A stretch of DNA of 22,352 nucleotides from Macondimonas sp035325645 (GTDB taxonomy: Bacteria > Pseudomonadota > Gammaproteobacteria > UBA5335). Shown here piece after piece: positions 15,766 through 22,352 of the stretch. The notes under the pieces are model-generated. The model did not search any database. It saw nothing but the letters and a program-made list of their open reading frames with translations, and had not been told where the DNA came from. Positions within the stretch are counted from its first letter, which is position 1; every line of letters starts with the position of its first letter. Location of the stretch: assembly GCA_035325645.1 (NCBI GenBank), contig DAOKZK010000038.1, forward strand, positions 1-22,352, written 5' to 3'. Both the position numbers and the translations under genes were made by a program.

Positions 15766-16554
15766 TTGGAAAGCCTGTTGTTCTACCTGATGGCCGGCGC
15801 GATTGCCGGCGTCCTCGGTGGCCTGCTCGGTATCGGCGGCGGCATGATCCTGGTGCCGGTCCTGGTGCACACCCTGCCGGCGCAAGGCACGGATTCGGCC
15901 ATCGTCATGCAGACGGCACTCGGCACCTCGCTCGCCACCATCTGCCTGACGGCGGTATCGTCGACGCGGGCGCATCATCGGCGCGGCAGCGTGCCGTGGC
16001 GCGTGGTACGCCGGATGACGCCGGGGATCATCGTCGGCACGCTGGCCAGCGGGAGCCTGGCCGCGACACTCCCCGGCTCTTTGCTGCAGCGGGGCTTCGG
16101 CGTGTTCCTGTTCTTCGTCGCACTGCGCAGCCTGCATCCCCCACAGCCGGGCGCACGCCAACCGCTGCCCGGGACGTGGCGCCTGGTCGGGGCCGGGGCT
16201 GGGATCGGCCTGATCTCCGGACTTACCGGCATCGGCGGCGGATCGCTCACCATGCCCTATCTCGCCCGGCGCGGGCTCGACCTGCGTGCGGCCATCGGCG
16301 CTGCCGCAGCCTGCGGCCTGCCCATCGCGCTGGCCGGCAGCCTGGGCTACATCCTGGCCGGCCGGCAGGTCGCGGGACTTGCGCCGCACAGCAGCGGCTT
16401 CGTCTATTGGCCGGCCGTGGCCGGCATGGGCCTCGCCACGCTGCTGTGCGCGCCCTACGGCGCCCGGCTGGCGCATCATCTGCCGGAGCGCACCGTGCGC
16501 ATCATCTTCGCAGCATTTTGTACGCTGATCGGCCTGCGCATGGTGATCTCCTGA
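15766..16554 (+). CDS. TauE/SafE (DUF81) family membrane permease
   Basis: This integral membrane protein belongs to the family that includes putative exporters of sulfite, sulfoacetate and other organosulfur anions; its own substrate is unknown. The family is shown by two inverted half-repeats, each with a glycine-rich helix start: GLLGIGGGMILVP near residue 20 and GLTGIGGGSLTMP near residue 150, with about eight hydrophobic segments overall. I chose the TTG at 15766 because it gives MESLLFYLMAGAIAGVL, the usual N-terminus, has GAGG 4 nt upstream and leaves room for the divergent promoter. An ATG at 15667 would add 33 non-hydrophobic residues and overlap the start codon of the M16 gene. The gene is convergent with the Do-family protease gene. 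Confidence 0.82.
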   Translation: MESLLFYLMAGAIAGVLGGLLGIGGGMILVPVLVHTLPAQGTDSAIVMQTALGTSLATICLTAVSSTRAHHRRGSVPWRVVRRMTPGIIVGTLASGSLAATLPGSLLQRGFGVFLFFVALRSLHPPQPGARQPLPGTWRLVGAGAGIGLISGLTGIGGGSLTMPYLARRGLDLRAAIGAAAACGLPIALAGSLGYILAGRQVAGLAPHSSGFVYWPAVAGMGLATLLCAPYGARLAHHLPERTVRIIFAAFCTLIGLRMVIS

Positions 16555-16556
16555 GC

Positions 16557-16587
16557 GTCAGGGACGGCGCGCACGCCGCCTCCTGAC
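16557..16587. terminator. Terminator-like hairpin between convergent genes
   Basis: GTCAGG (16557-16562) pairs with CCTGAC (16582-16587), and inside it CGGCG (16565-16569) pairs with CGCCG (16574-16578) around a CGCA loop. A small internal mismatch separates the two stems. It lies 2 nt after the permease stop and 35 nt before the protease stop on the other strand, so it could serve both. No clear U-tract is present. Confidence 0.45.
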
Positions 16588-16607
16588 CGCCACCGCAGCT
16601 GCGCCAG

Positions 16608-16621
16608 TCCGGCACGCCGGA
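16608..16621 (-). terminator. Short hairpin directly after the Do-family protease stop codon
   Basis: TCCGGC and GCCGGA form a perfect 6-bp palindromic stem with a 2-nt centre, immediately downstream of the protease stop on the minus strand. There is no U-run. It may act with the neighbouring hairpin at 16557-16587 or protect the mRNA 3' end. Confidence 0.3.
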
Positions 16622-18019
16622 TTACTTGATCACCAGGAACAAGGAGCCCGGCCCACGTTTGATGGTGAGCAGGAGGGTCTCCTGGCCTTTCACCGCCCGC
16701 TGGAACTCCTCCACGTTGCGTACCGGCCGGCGATTGACGGCGGTAATGAGGTCGCCGGGACGCAGGCCGTTGCGCGCCGCCGGCGACTGCGGCTTGAGAT
16801 CGATCACCTCGACACCGGGGCCCAGCTCCGCGGTTGAGAACTGCGCACCCTCGAGTTTCGGATTCGCGACCGATGTGCTGGCGGCCTGTTGTGTCTCGAT
16901 GGCTTCGCCGACCGACGTATTGATGACCTGGCGCTTGCCGCCGCGCAGGATCTCCAGCGTGAGCTTGTCCCCGACCCTGAGCAGGCCGATGGTGTTGCGC
17001 AGATCGCGGTAGCTCTGCACAGCGCGGCCATTGACGCTGAGGATCACGTCTTCAGGCTTGATGCCAGCCTTGTCGGCGGCCGAGCCCGGCTGGACCTGCG
17101 CCACCAGCACCCCCGCGTTGCTGGACAGGCCGAATGCCTTGGCCAGATCCGGCGTGATGTTCTGCACCACGACGCCCAAGCGTCCGCGCTTGACCGTGCC
17201 GTACTGGATGAGCTGCTGCATCACCTGGCGCGCGATGTTCGAGGGGATCGCAAAGCCGATGCCGATGTTGCCGCCGCTGCGCGACAGGATCGCCGAGTTC
17301 AGCCCGATCAACTCACCTTGAAAGTTGACCAGAGCGCCGCCGGAGTTGCCCGGATTGATGGATGCGTCGGTCTGGATGTAGTCCTGAAAGCTGTCCGGAT
17401 CGCCGATGCCCGAGCGCCCCGTCGCGCTGACGATGCCGGAGGTCACGGTATGGCGCAGTCCGAAGGGATTGCCGATGGCCACCACGAAGTCGCCGGGACG
17501 GGTCTTGTCCGAATCGGCCAGTGGCAGTTCGGTCAGATTCTTGGCATCGATCTGGATCAGTGCAACGTCGGTCTCCTCGTCTGCGCCGATGACTTTGGCG
17601 GTGAACTCGCGTTCATCGATGAGGTTCACCTTGATCTCGTCGGCGCCCTTGATGACGTGGGCGTTGGTGAGGATGTAACCCTTGCGCGCGTCGACGATGA
17701 CACCCGACCCCAGGCTCTGGGTTTGCTGCATCTGCGGCCCATCGGGCATACCGAAGAAGCGCCTGAAGAAGGGATCCTCGAACAGCGGGTGATCCATCAG
17801 CGGATTGCGCACCTCGGTCGTCCCCCGGGTGGCGATGTTGACGACGGCGGGGTTGATTTTTTCGAGCAGCGGGGCCAGCGAGGTCACCGGCTGGCCATCG
17901 CCGGCCGGCCAAGGCAGGGCGGCCTGAGTGGCAACGGGTATCGTGCACAGCAGCCCCGCAGCGAATACGAAGCCCGAAAGTTGCCGAAACCCGCGCACTG
18001 CTTCAAAAGCCTGTTTCAT
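16622..18019 (-). CDS. Do-family periplasmic serine protease (DegQ/MucD-like)
   Basis: This is an HtrA-type protease for envelope quality control. The 465-residue protein has an N-terminal Sec signal peptide with probable cleavage after VATQA (about residue 33). The trypsin-like domain has the triad His121 (TNAHV), Asp151 (ETDVAL) and Ser226 (GNSGG). PDZ1 covers about 280-370 (RGRLGVVVQNI), and PDZ2 about 395-465, which is shorter and ends at the terminus. The segment after the signal (MDHPLFEDPFFRRFFG) matches the LA-loop region of this family. The ATG at 18019 has GGGAG 9 nt upstream; the ATG at 18028 would abut the GGGAG. DegP, DegQ and MucD are hard to separate from sequence, so no symbol is given. 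Confidence 0.93.
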   Translation of the reverse strand: MKQAFEAVRGFRQLSGFVFAAGLLCTIPVATQAALPWPAGDGQPVTSLAPLLEKINPAVVNIATRGTTEVRNPLMDHPLFEDPFFRRFFGMPDGPQMQQTQSLGSGVIVDARKGYILTNAHVIKGADEIKVNLIDEREFTAKVIGADEETDVALIQIDAKNLTELPLADSDKTRPGDFVVAIGNPFGLRHTVTSGIVSATGRSGIGDPDSFQDYIQTDASINPGNSGGALVNFQGELIGLNSAILSRSGGNIGIGFAIPSNIARQVMQQLIQYGTVKRGRLGVVVQNITPDLAKAFGLSSNAGVLVAQVQPGSAADKAGIKPEDVILSVNGRAVQSYRDLRNTIGLLRVGDKLTLEILRGGKRQVINTSVGEAIETQQAASTSVANPKLEGAQFSTAELGPGVEVIDLKPQSPAARNGLRPGDLITAVNRRPVRNVEEFQRAVKGQETLLLTIKRGPGSLFLVIK

Positions 18020-18174
18020 CCCGATCATCTCCCTGGAGTCGTCTTGCCGCCTGAACCTACGCCCCGACGGACCGAGGTGCGGCGAATGTGCATGGGACCG
18101 GAACCTCTGCTGTTCGTTCCCAGAAGCGCGAAGGATAGCCCAGCCGTTCGGCACGCGGCAGACCTTTTGGATAC

Positions 18175-18190
18175 CCACAACATGTTGTAT
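18175..18190. promoter_or_regulatory. NrdR-box-like palindrome (distal)
   Basis: The core ACAACATGTTGT (18177-18188) is a perfect 12-bp palindrome. Aligned with the 16-bp NrdR box (ACACWATATATWGTGT pattern, from memory), it matches about 12 positions. NrdR represses ribonucleotide reductase genes. It lies far upstream of nrdJa and could instead act on the divergent protease gene. Confidence 0.35.
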
Positions 18191-18255
18191 TCGTCGCAAG
18201 CCTCGCCCCATCTTCGGCAATGGATCACGCCTGCCACCAGCCATTCCATAAGCCT

Positions 18256-18269
18256 TTGAATAACATCAA
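18256..18269. promoter_or_regulatory. FNR/Anr-like binding site
   Basis: TTGAA-TAAC-ATCAA matches the FNR/Anr consensus TTGAT-N4-ATCAA at 9 of 10 positions. A -10-like TATCAA at 18289-18294 lies downstream at a distance compatible with a class II FNR-activated promoter (site centred near -40). This suggests low-oxygen activation of nrdJa. Confidence 0.45.
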
Positions 18270-18300
18270 TTATTTAACTAAGTCATTGTATCAAAAGCAT

Positions 18301-18329
18301 TTGACAGCGCGCCCCTCGGAGCCTAGGCT
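18301..18329 (+). promoter_or_regulatory. Candidate sigma-70 promoter for nrdJa
   Basis: A perfect -35 hexamer TTGACA (18301-18306) is followed after exactly 17 nt by TAGGCT (18324-18329), which keeps the key T, A and final T of the -10. Transcription would begin near 18336, giving a leader of about 48 nt. Confidence 0.45.
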
Positions 18330-18342
18330 TTGCCCGCATCGA

Positions 18343-18358
18343 CTACAAGATGTTGTGA
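18343..18358. promoter_or_regulatory. NrdR-box-like palindrome (proximal)
   Basis: The sequence containing ACAAGATGTTGTG (18345-18357) matches about 11 of 16 positions of the NrdR box pattern. It lies just downstream of the TTGACA promoter and 25 nt before the nrdJa start, a location suited to repression. Its centre is 168 bp from that of the distal box, close to 16 helical turns. Confidence 0.4.
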
Positions 18359-18383
18359 CGCCCCGCCGCAAGGAGCACCTTTC

Positions 18384-21300
18384 GTGAGCACCGTGCCGAT
18401 GAACCTGAGCCTCGTATCCGCCGACGACCTGCCGCTGCAACCCGCCTCGGAGGACATCTGGGACAAGAAATACCGCCTCAAGACCAAGGCGGGCAAGGTA
18501 CTGGACCTGACGGTGGACCACACCTACCAGCGCGTAGCGCGGGCGCTCGCCGACGTCGAGACCCCGGCCACGCGCGAGCACTGGTACGCGCGCTTCCTGT
18601 GGGCGCTGCGGCGCGGCGCCATTCCCGCCGGGCGCATCACCTCCAACGCCGGCGCGCTGGAACACAAGCCGGCCACATCCACCATCAACTGCACGGTGTC
18701 CGGCACGATTCACGACTCGATGGACGACATCCTCGACAAGGTCCACGAAGCCGGGCTCACGCTCAAAGCCGGCTGCGGCATCGGCTATGAATTCTCCACC
18801 TTGCGCCCGCGCGGGGCCTATGTCTCCGGCGCCGGCGCGCACACCTCGGGTCCCTTGTCCTTCATGGACATCTACGACGCCATGTGCTTCACCGTGTCCT
18901 CGGCCGGCGGGCGGCGCGGCGCCCAGATGGGCACCTTCGACGTGGGTCATCCGGACGTGGTCGATTTCATCCGCGCCAAGCGCCAGGACGGCCGGCTGCG
19001 CCAGTTCAACCTGTCGCTGCTCATCACCGACGAATTCATCCAGGCCGTGAAGAACGACGCCGACTGGCCGCTCGCCTTCCCCATCAAGCGCAAGGAAGCC
19101 GAGGTCGACGGCATCGACGTCCATCACGACGAGAACATCCTCTGGCGCGAATGGCCGACGCACGACGACTACATCACCGACGCGGCCGGGCTGGTGGCCT
19201 GCCGCATCTACAGGCACATCAAGGCGCGGCGACTGTGGGATCTCATCATGAGCTCCACCTACGACTTCGCCGAGCCCGGCTTCATCCTCATCGACCGGGT
19301 CAACGAGGACAACAACAACTGGTTCTGTGAGCACATCCGCGCGACCAATCCCTGCGTCACCGCCGACACCTGGGTGCACACTGCCGACGGCCCGCGTCAG
19401 GTGCGCGACCTGGTCGGTCGGCCTTTCCGCGCGCGCGTCGACGGAACCGATCATGCCACCGGCGCCGAGGGTTTCTTCCGCACGGCCACCAAGCCGGTGC
19501 TGGCGCTGGAAACCGAGGAGGGCCACCGGCTGCGCCTGACGGCGGATCACCGCGTGCGGCGCGTCTCCCGCCTCACCCGCTGGAGCGTGGATACCGAGTG
19601 GTGCGCTGCGGGAGAGCTGAAGGCGGGCGACCGCGTGCTGCTCAACGACCATCGCGCCGACGCCCGCTGGGACGGCGCGCTCAGCGAGGAGCAGGGCTAT
19701 CTGCTCGGCCTGCTGGTGGGGGATGGCACCCTCAAGCAGGACGCCGCCGTGCTGTCGGTCTGGCCGCAGGCGGTGGCCGTCAACGCCGGGAGCGGCGGCG
19801 GCTGCCACGCGCTGATGGCGGAAGCACTGCGGTGCGCCGCGTCTCTGCCGCACCGGGCCGACTTCGCCGGCTGGTCCGAGGTGGCCGGCCGCAACGAATT
19901 CCGCCTAAAGTCGGCCGCGCTGCGCGACCTGGCCTTCGCGCTGGGCATGCAGCCGGGCGACAAGACCATCACGCCCGCCTTGGAGCGGGCGTCCAGCGAC
20001 GCCTATCGCGGCTTCCTGCGCGGCTTCTTCGATGCCGACGGCTCGGTGCAGGGCAGCCAGGCCAAGGGGGTCTCCGTGCGGCTGGCGCAATCGGACCTGC
20101 CGCGCCTTCAAGCCGTGCAGCGCATGCTGCTGCGCCTGGGGATACTCTCGCGCCTCTACCGCGATCGCCGCGCCGCCGGGGAGGCCATGCTGCCGGATGG
20201 GCAGGGCGGCCGACAGTCCTACGCCACCCAGGCGCAGCACGAACTCGTGATCGCCAATGAATCGATCGCCCGCTTCGCAGAACTCATCGGTTTTGCCGAC
20301 GGCGACAAGTCCGCACGCCTGAACGCCGCTTTGGCCGGCTACCGCCGCAAACCCAATCGCGCCCGCTATGTCGCCACCGTGGCCGCGCTGGTCGATGACG
20401 GCGTCGAGGACGTCTACGACGTGCAGGTGCCCGGCATCAACACCTTCGACGCCAACGGCCTGCACGCACACAACTGCGGCGAACAGCCCCTGCCGCCCTA
20501 CGGCGCGTGCCTCTTGGGCTCGGTCAACCTGACCAAGTTCGTGCGCGATCCCTTCACCGACCAGGCCCGCTTCGACTGGGACGAGTACCGCGAGGTGGTG
20601 CGCGTCTTCACCCGCATGCTGGACAACGTGGTGGAGGTGAGCGGCCTGCCCCTGCCGCAGCAGCAGGAGGAAATCCGTCGCAAGCGCCGCCACGGCATGG
20701 GTTTTCTGGGCCTCGGCTCCACGCTCACGCTGCTGCGCCTGCGCTACGGCGCGCCCGAATCCATCGCCTTCACCGATCAGGTGGCGCGCGAGATGGCGCT
20801 GGCGGGCTGGGAGGTCGCGCTGGCGCTGGCCGAGGAAAAGGGCCCAGCGCCCATCATGGACGAGACGTTCGAAGTCACCACCGAGATGCTGCGCAAGCGC
20901 CCGGAAATGGCCAAGGACGGCCTCAAGGCCGGCGACCGCGTGCCCGGTCGCGTGCTGTGGGCGCGTTACAGCCGCTACATGCAGCGCATCGCCGAGGTGC
21001 GCCCGGATCTCATCGACGCGCTGGCCGAGCACGGCGGGCGGTTCACGCACCACAGCTCGATCGCGCCCACCGGCACCATTTCGCTGTCGCTCGCCAACAA
21101 CGCCAGCAACGGCATCGAGCCCAGCTTCGCGCACCACTACTTCCGCAACGTGATCCGCGAGGGGCGCAAGACCAAGGAGAAGATCGACGTCTACTCCTAC
21201 GAACTGCTGGCCTATCGCAGCCTCGTCAACCCCGAAGCGGACCCCAACGCCGAGAGCAGCGAGGCGCGCCTGCCGGAGTATTTCATCACCGCCGACGACA

Positions 21301-21656
21301 TTTCCCCGCGCCAGCACGTCGACATCCAGGCCGCTGCGCAGCGCTGGGTGGATTCCTCGATTTCCAAGACCGCGAACGTGCCCACCGACTATCCGTTCGC
21401 CGATTTCAAGGAAATCTATCTCTACGCCCACGAAAAGGGCCTGAAGGGCTGCACCACCTTCCGCTTCAACCCGGCCGCCTTCCAGGGCGTGCTGGTCAAG
21501 GAAAAGGACCTGGCCAGCACGACCTATGTCTTCACGCTCGCCGACGGCACGGTGGTGGAAGCGCGCGGCAACGAGGAAGTGGAATACGACGGCGAGACCC
21601 ACACCGCCGCCAATCTGTTCGACGCCCTGAAGGAAGGCTATTACGGCCGCTTCTGA
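18384..21656 (+). CDS. nrdJa: Class II (B12-dependent) ribonucleotide reductase NrdJa, intein-containing
   Basis: NrdJ reduces ribonucleotides to deoxyribonucleotides using adenosylcobalamin, with or without oxygen. The precursor has 1090 residues; after removal of the intein (324-697) it would be 716, close to Pseudomonas NrdJa. The N-terminus has the family pattern EDIWDKKYRL. Catalytic residues in spliced numbering are Cys103 (STINCTVSG) and Cys335 (YGACLLGSVNL) as the redox pair, and Cys324 with Glu326 in NPCGE as the thiyl-radical site. The C-terminus (GYYGRF) lacks the CxxC-type tail that recharges the enzyme; in split enzymes that part lies on NrdJb, the next gene. The GTG start at 18384 has AAGGAG 8 nt upstream; an ATG at 18399 is an alternative, and the frame is open to 18330. 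Confidence 0.93.
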   Translation: MSTVPMNLSLVSADDLPLQPASEDIWDKKYRLKTKAGKVLDLTVDHTYQRVARALADVETPATREHWYARFLWALRRGAIPAGRITSNAGALEHKPATSTINCTVSGTIHDSMDDILDKVHEAGLTLKAGCGIGYEFSTLRPRGAYVSGAGAHTSGPLSFMDIYDAMCFTVSSAGGRRGAQMGTFDVGHPDVVDFIRAKRQDGRLRQFNLSLLITDEFIQAVKNDADWPLAFPIKRKEAEVDGIDVHHDENILWREWPTHDDYITDAAGLVACRIYRHIKARRLWDLIMSSTYDFAEPGFILIDRVNEDNNNWFCEHIRATNPCVTADTWVHTADGPRQVRDLVGRPFRARVDGTDHATGAEGFFRTATKPVLALETEEGHRLRLTADHRVRRVSRLTRWSVDTEWCAAGELKAGDRVLLNDHRADARWDGALSEEQGYLLGLLVGDGTLKQDAAVLSVWPQAVAVNAGSGGGCHALMAEALRCAASLPHRADFAGWSEVAGRNEFRLKSAALRDLAFALGMQPGDKTITPALERASSDAYRGFLRGFFDADGSVQGSQAKGVSVRLAQSDLPRLQAVQRMLLRLGILSRLYRDRRAAGEAMLPDGQGGRQSYATQAQHELVIANESIARFAELIGFADGDKSARLNAALAGYRRKPNRARYVATVAALVDDGVEDVYDVQVPGINTFDANGLHAHNCGEQPLPPYGACLLGSVNLTKFVRDPFTDQARFDWDEYREVVRVFTRMLDNVVEVSGLPLPQQQEEIRRKRRHGMGFLGLGSTLTLLRLRYGAPESIAFTDQVAREMALAGWEVALALAEEKGPAPIMDETFEVTTEMLRKRPEMAKDGLKAGDRVPGRVLWARYSRYMQRIAEVRPDLIDALAEHGGRFTHHSSIAPTGTISLSLANNASNGIEPSFAHHYFRNVIREGRKTKEKIDVYSYELLAYRSLVNPEADPNAESSEARLPEYFITADDISPRQHVDIQAAAQRWVDSSISKTANVPTDYPFADFKEIYLYAHEKGLKGCTTFRFNPAAFQGVLVKEKDLASTTYVFTLADGTVVEARGNEEVEYDGETHTAANLFDALKEGYYGRF
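19353..20474 (+). mobile_element. Intein with LAGLIDADG (DOD) homing endonuclease inside NrdJa
   Basis: This 374-residue in-frame insert splits the NrdJ motif NP/CGEQPLPP. It begins with the nucleophile Cys1 (CVTADTWV, block A), has the block B motif TADH (63-66), and ends with block F and G features VYDVQVPGINTF and HAHN, giving penultimate His373 and Asn374, followed by Cys+1 of the host protein. All residues expected for standard splicing are present. Between the splicing halves is a dodecapeptide endonuclease with two intact motifs, LLGLLVGDG (117-125) and LRGFFDADG (222-230), both keeping their acidic residue. It therefore appears capable of splicing and possibly homing. Its GC-rich composition resembles the host gene, suggesting long residence or a donor of similar composition. 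Confidence 0.95.
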
Positions 21657-21665
21657 GCCGCGCCC

Positions 21666-21685
21666 GCCCGGCCGCAACGCCGGGC
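21666..21685 (+). other. Intercistronic hairpin between nrdJa and nrdJb
   Basis: GCCCGGC (21666-21672) and GCCGGGC (21679-21685) form a perfect 7-bp GC stem with a 6-nt loop, 9 nt after the nrdJa stop. No U-tract follows, so it is unlikely to be a full terminator. It could partially attenuate or stabilise the nrdJa message. Confidence 0.4.
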
Positions 21686-21747
21686 ACGAGCGTCACGAAT
21701 CATCGAAACCGATATGCGCGCCGCGAGCGGCGCCCGGAGATCCGAAC

Positions 21748-22352
21748 ATGGCCATCAAGATCACCCAACCCATCACCGGCTATCAGGTTCTGCGCGAGGA
21801 AGACAAGCCCGCTGCCCCCACGCCGGTTGCTGCCCCCGCACAACCCGCCCGCAGCGACAACGTCATCCAGATGCACGAGCGACTGGAGCGCCCCGACCTG
21901 CTGGTCGGCGCCACCTACAAGATCAAGCCGCCGGTCGCCGACAACGCGATGTACATCACCATCAACGACATCGTGCTCAACGAAGGCACCGAGCACGAAC
22001 ACCGCCGCCCCTTCGAGATTTTCATCAACTCGAAGAACATGGAGCATTTCCAGTGGATCGTCGCGCTCACGCGCATCATCTCGGCCGTGTTCCGCAAGGG
22101 CGGCGACATCACCTTCCTCGCCGAGGAGCTCAAAGCCGTGTTCGATCCCCGCGGCGGCTACTGGCGGCCCGGCGGACGCTACATGCCGTCCCTGGTCGCT
22201 GAGATAGGTGATGTCATCGAGCGGCATCTGCGCTTCATCGGCATGCTGCCCGACGCCGAACTCGACGAGCGCCAGCTCAAGCTGATCGAGGAAAAGCGCG
22301 CCCAGTACGAAGCCCGCACCAGCGACATCAGCACCGGCAAGGGCGCCTTCCC
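21748..22352 (+). CDS. nrdJb: Class II ribonucleotide reductase accessory subunit NrdJb (partial at window end)
   Basis: The reading frame is open from the ATG at 21748 to the window edge (201 codons), so the C-terminus is missing. The protein begins MAIKITQPITGYQVLREEDKP, has a Pro/Ala linker, then a TSCPD-type domain with NDIVLNEGTEHEHRRPFEIF and NSKNMEHFQWIVALTRIISAVFRKGG. This matches, from memory, Pseudomonas NrdJb, the separately encoded C-terminal part of a split class II reductase. In those proteins a Cys-rich C-terminal tail re-reduces the active site; that segment would lie beyond position 22352. GGAG lies 8 nt before the start. It follows nrdJa by 91 nt and is probably co-transcribed. 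Confidence 0.9.
   Translation, partial: MAIKITQPITGYQVLREEDKPAAPTPVAAPAQPARSDNVIQMHERLERPDLLVGATYKIKPPVADNAMYITINDIVLNEGTEHEHRRPFEIFINSKNMEHFQWIVALTRIISAVFRKGGDITFLAEELKAVFDPRGGYWRPGGRYMPSLVAEIGDVIERHLRFIGMLPDAELDERQLKLIEEKRAQYEARTSDISTGKGAF

Larger units (their letters stand above)
18020..18383. promoter_or_regulatory. Divergent regulatory region between the Do protease and nrdJa
   Basis: This 364-nt gap contains no gene. Its part from about 18245 to 18306 is markedly AT-rich in a GC-rich chromosome and holds the probable nrdJa promoters, an FNR/Anr-like box and two NrdR-like palindromes, listed separately. I saw no cobalamin riboswitch B12 box (GCCACTG-type), although the downstream enzyme uses B12. 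No strong promoter for the protease gene was recognised on the minus strand. Confidence 0.6.

Noticed and set aside
13620..16586. 988-codon open frame on the plus strand
   Set aside because: It is antisense to the M16 peptidase and out of frame with the permease; its composition is non-protein-like.
18029..18383. Possible cobalamin riboswitch before the B12-dependent reductase
   Set aside because: No B12-box motif or suitable multi-helix architecture was seen, and the candidate promoters leave a leader too short for the aptamer.
19905..21677. 590-codon open frame antisense to nrdJa
   Set aside because: It opposes intact intein and NrdJ motifs and has no recognisable domain.

Overview
The window is a GC-rich stretch of bacterial chromosome, almost certainly from a proteobacterium and most likely a gammaproteobacterium. 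I infer this from three things: a hisBHAFIE block running straight into tatABC, a Do-family protease nearby, and a class II ribonucleotide reductase split into two genes (NrdJa/NrdJb) as in Pseudomonas. No rRNA, tRNA or CRISPR array was seen.

Layout. (1) 50-1495, minus: a lipoprotein of unrecognised family. Upstream of it (1532-1771) is a decayed piece of an IS3-family transposase. (2) 1978-4668, minus: a two-gene molybdenum hydroxylase of the isoquinoline 1-oxidoreductase type, with a [2Fe-2S] subunit and a large subunit carrying a Tat signal and a lipobox. (3) 4751-5911, plus: a membrane diguanylate cyclase, divergent from the hydroxylase. (4) 6177-6434: a small unknown protein. (5) 6493-7655, minus: ureF and ureE with no other urease gene beside them. 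(6) 7860-12836, plus: hisB, hisH, hisA, hisF, hisI, hisE, tatA, tatB, tatC, tightly packed or overlapping apart from 60 nt between tatA and tatB. (7) 12840-15668, minus: a lipoprotein M16 metallopeptidase, ending 3 nt from tatC. (8) 15766-16554, plus: a TauE/SafE-type permease. (9) 16622-18019, minus: a periplasmic DegQ/MucD-like protease, separated from the permease by a terminator-like hairpin. (10) 18384 to the window end, plus: nrdJa, interrupted by a 374-residue intein with a LAGLIDADG endonuclease domain, then nrdJb, cut by the window edge.

How the parts relate. HisHF, HisA, HisB, HisI and HisE cover central steps of histidine biosynthesis; hisG, hisD and hisC are not here. TatABC forms the twin-arginine translocase, and the molybdenum hydroxylase is a predicted Tat substrate in the same window. 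The region in front of nrdJa carries an FNR/Anr-like box, a TTGACA promoter and two NrdR-like boxes, which suggests oxygen and deoxynucleotide control of the B12-dependent reductase. The most notable item is the intein: it must splice out to rebuild the active site, and its first downstream residue is the catalytic thiyl-radical cysteine of NrdJ.
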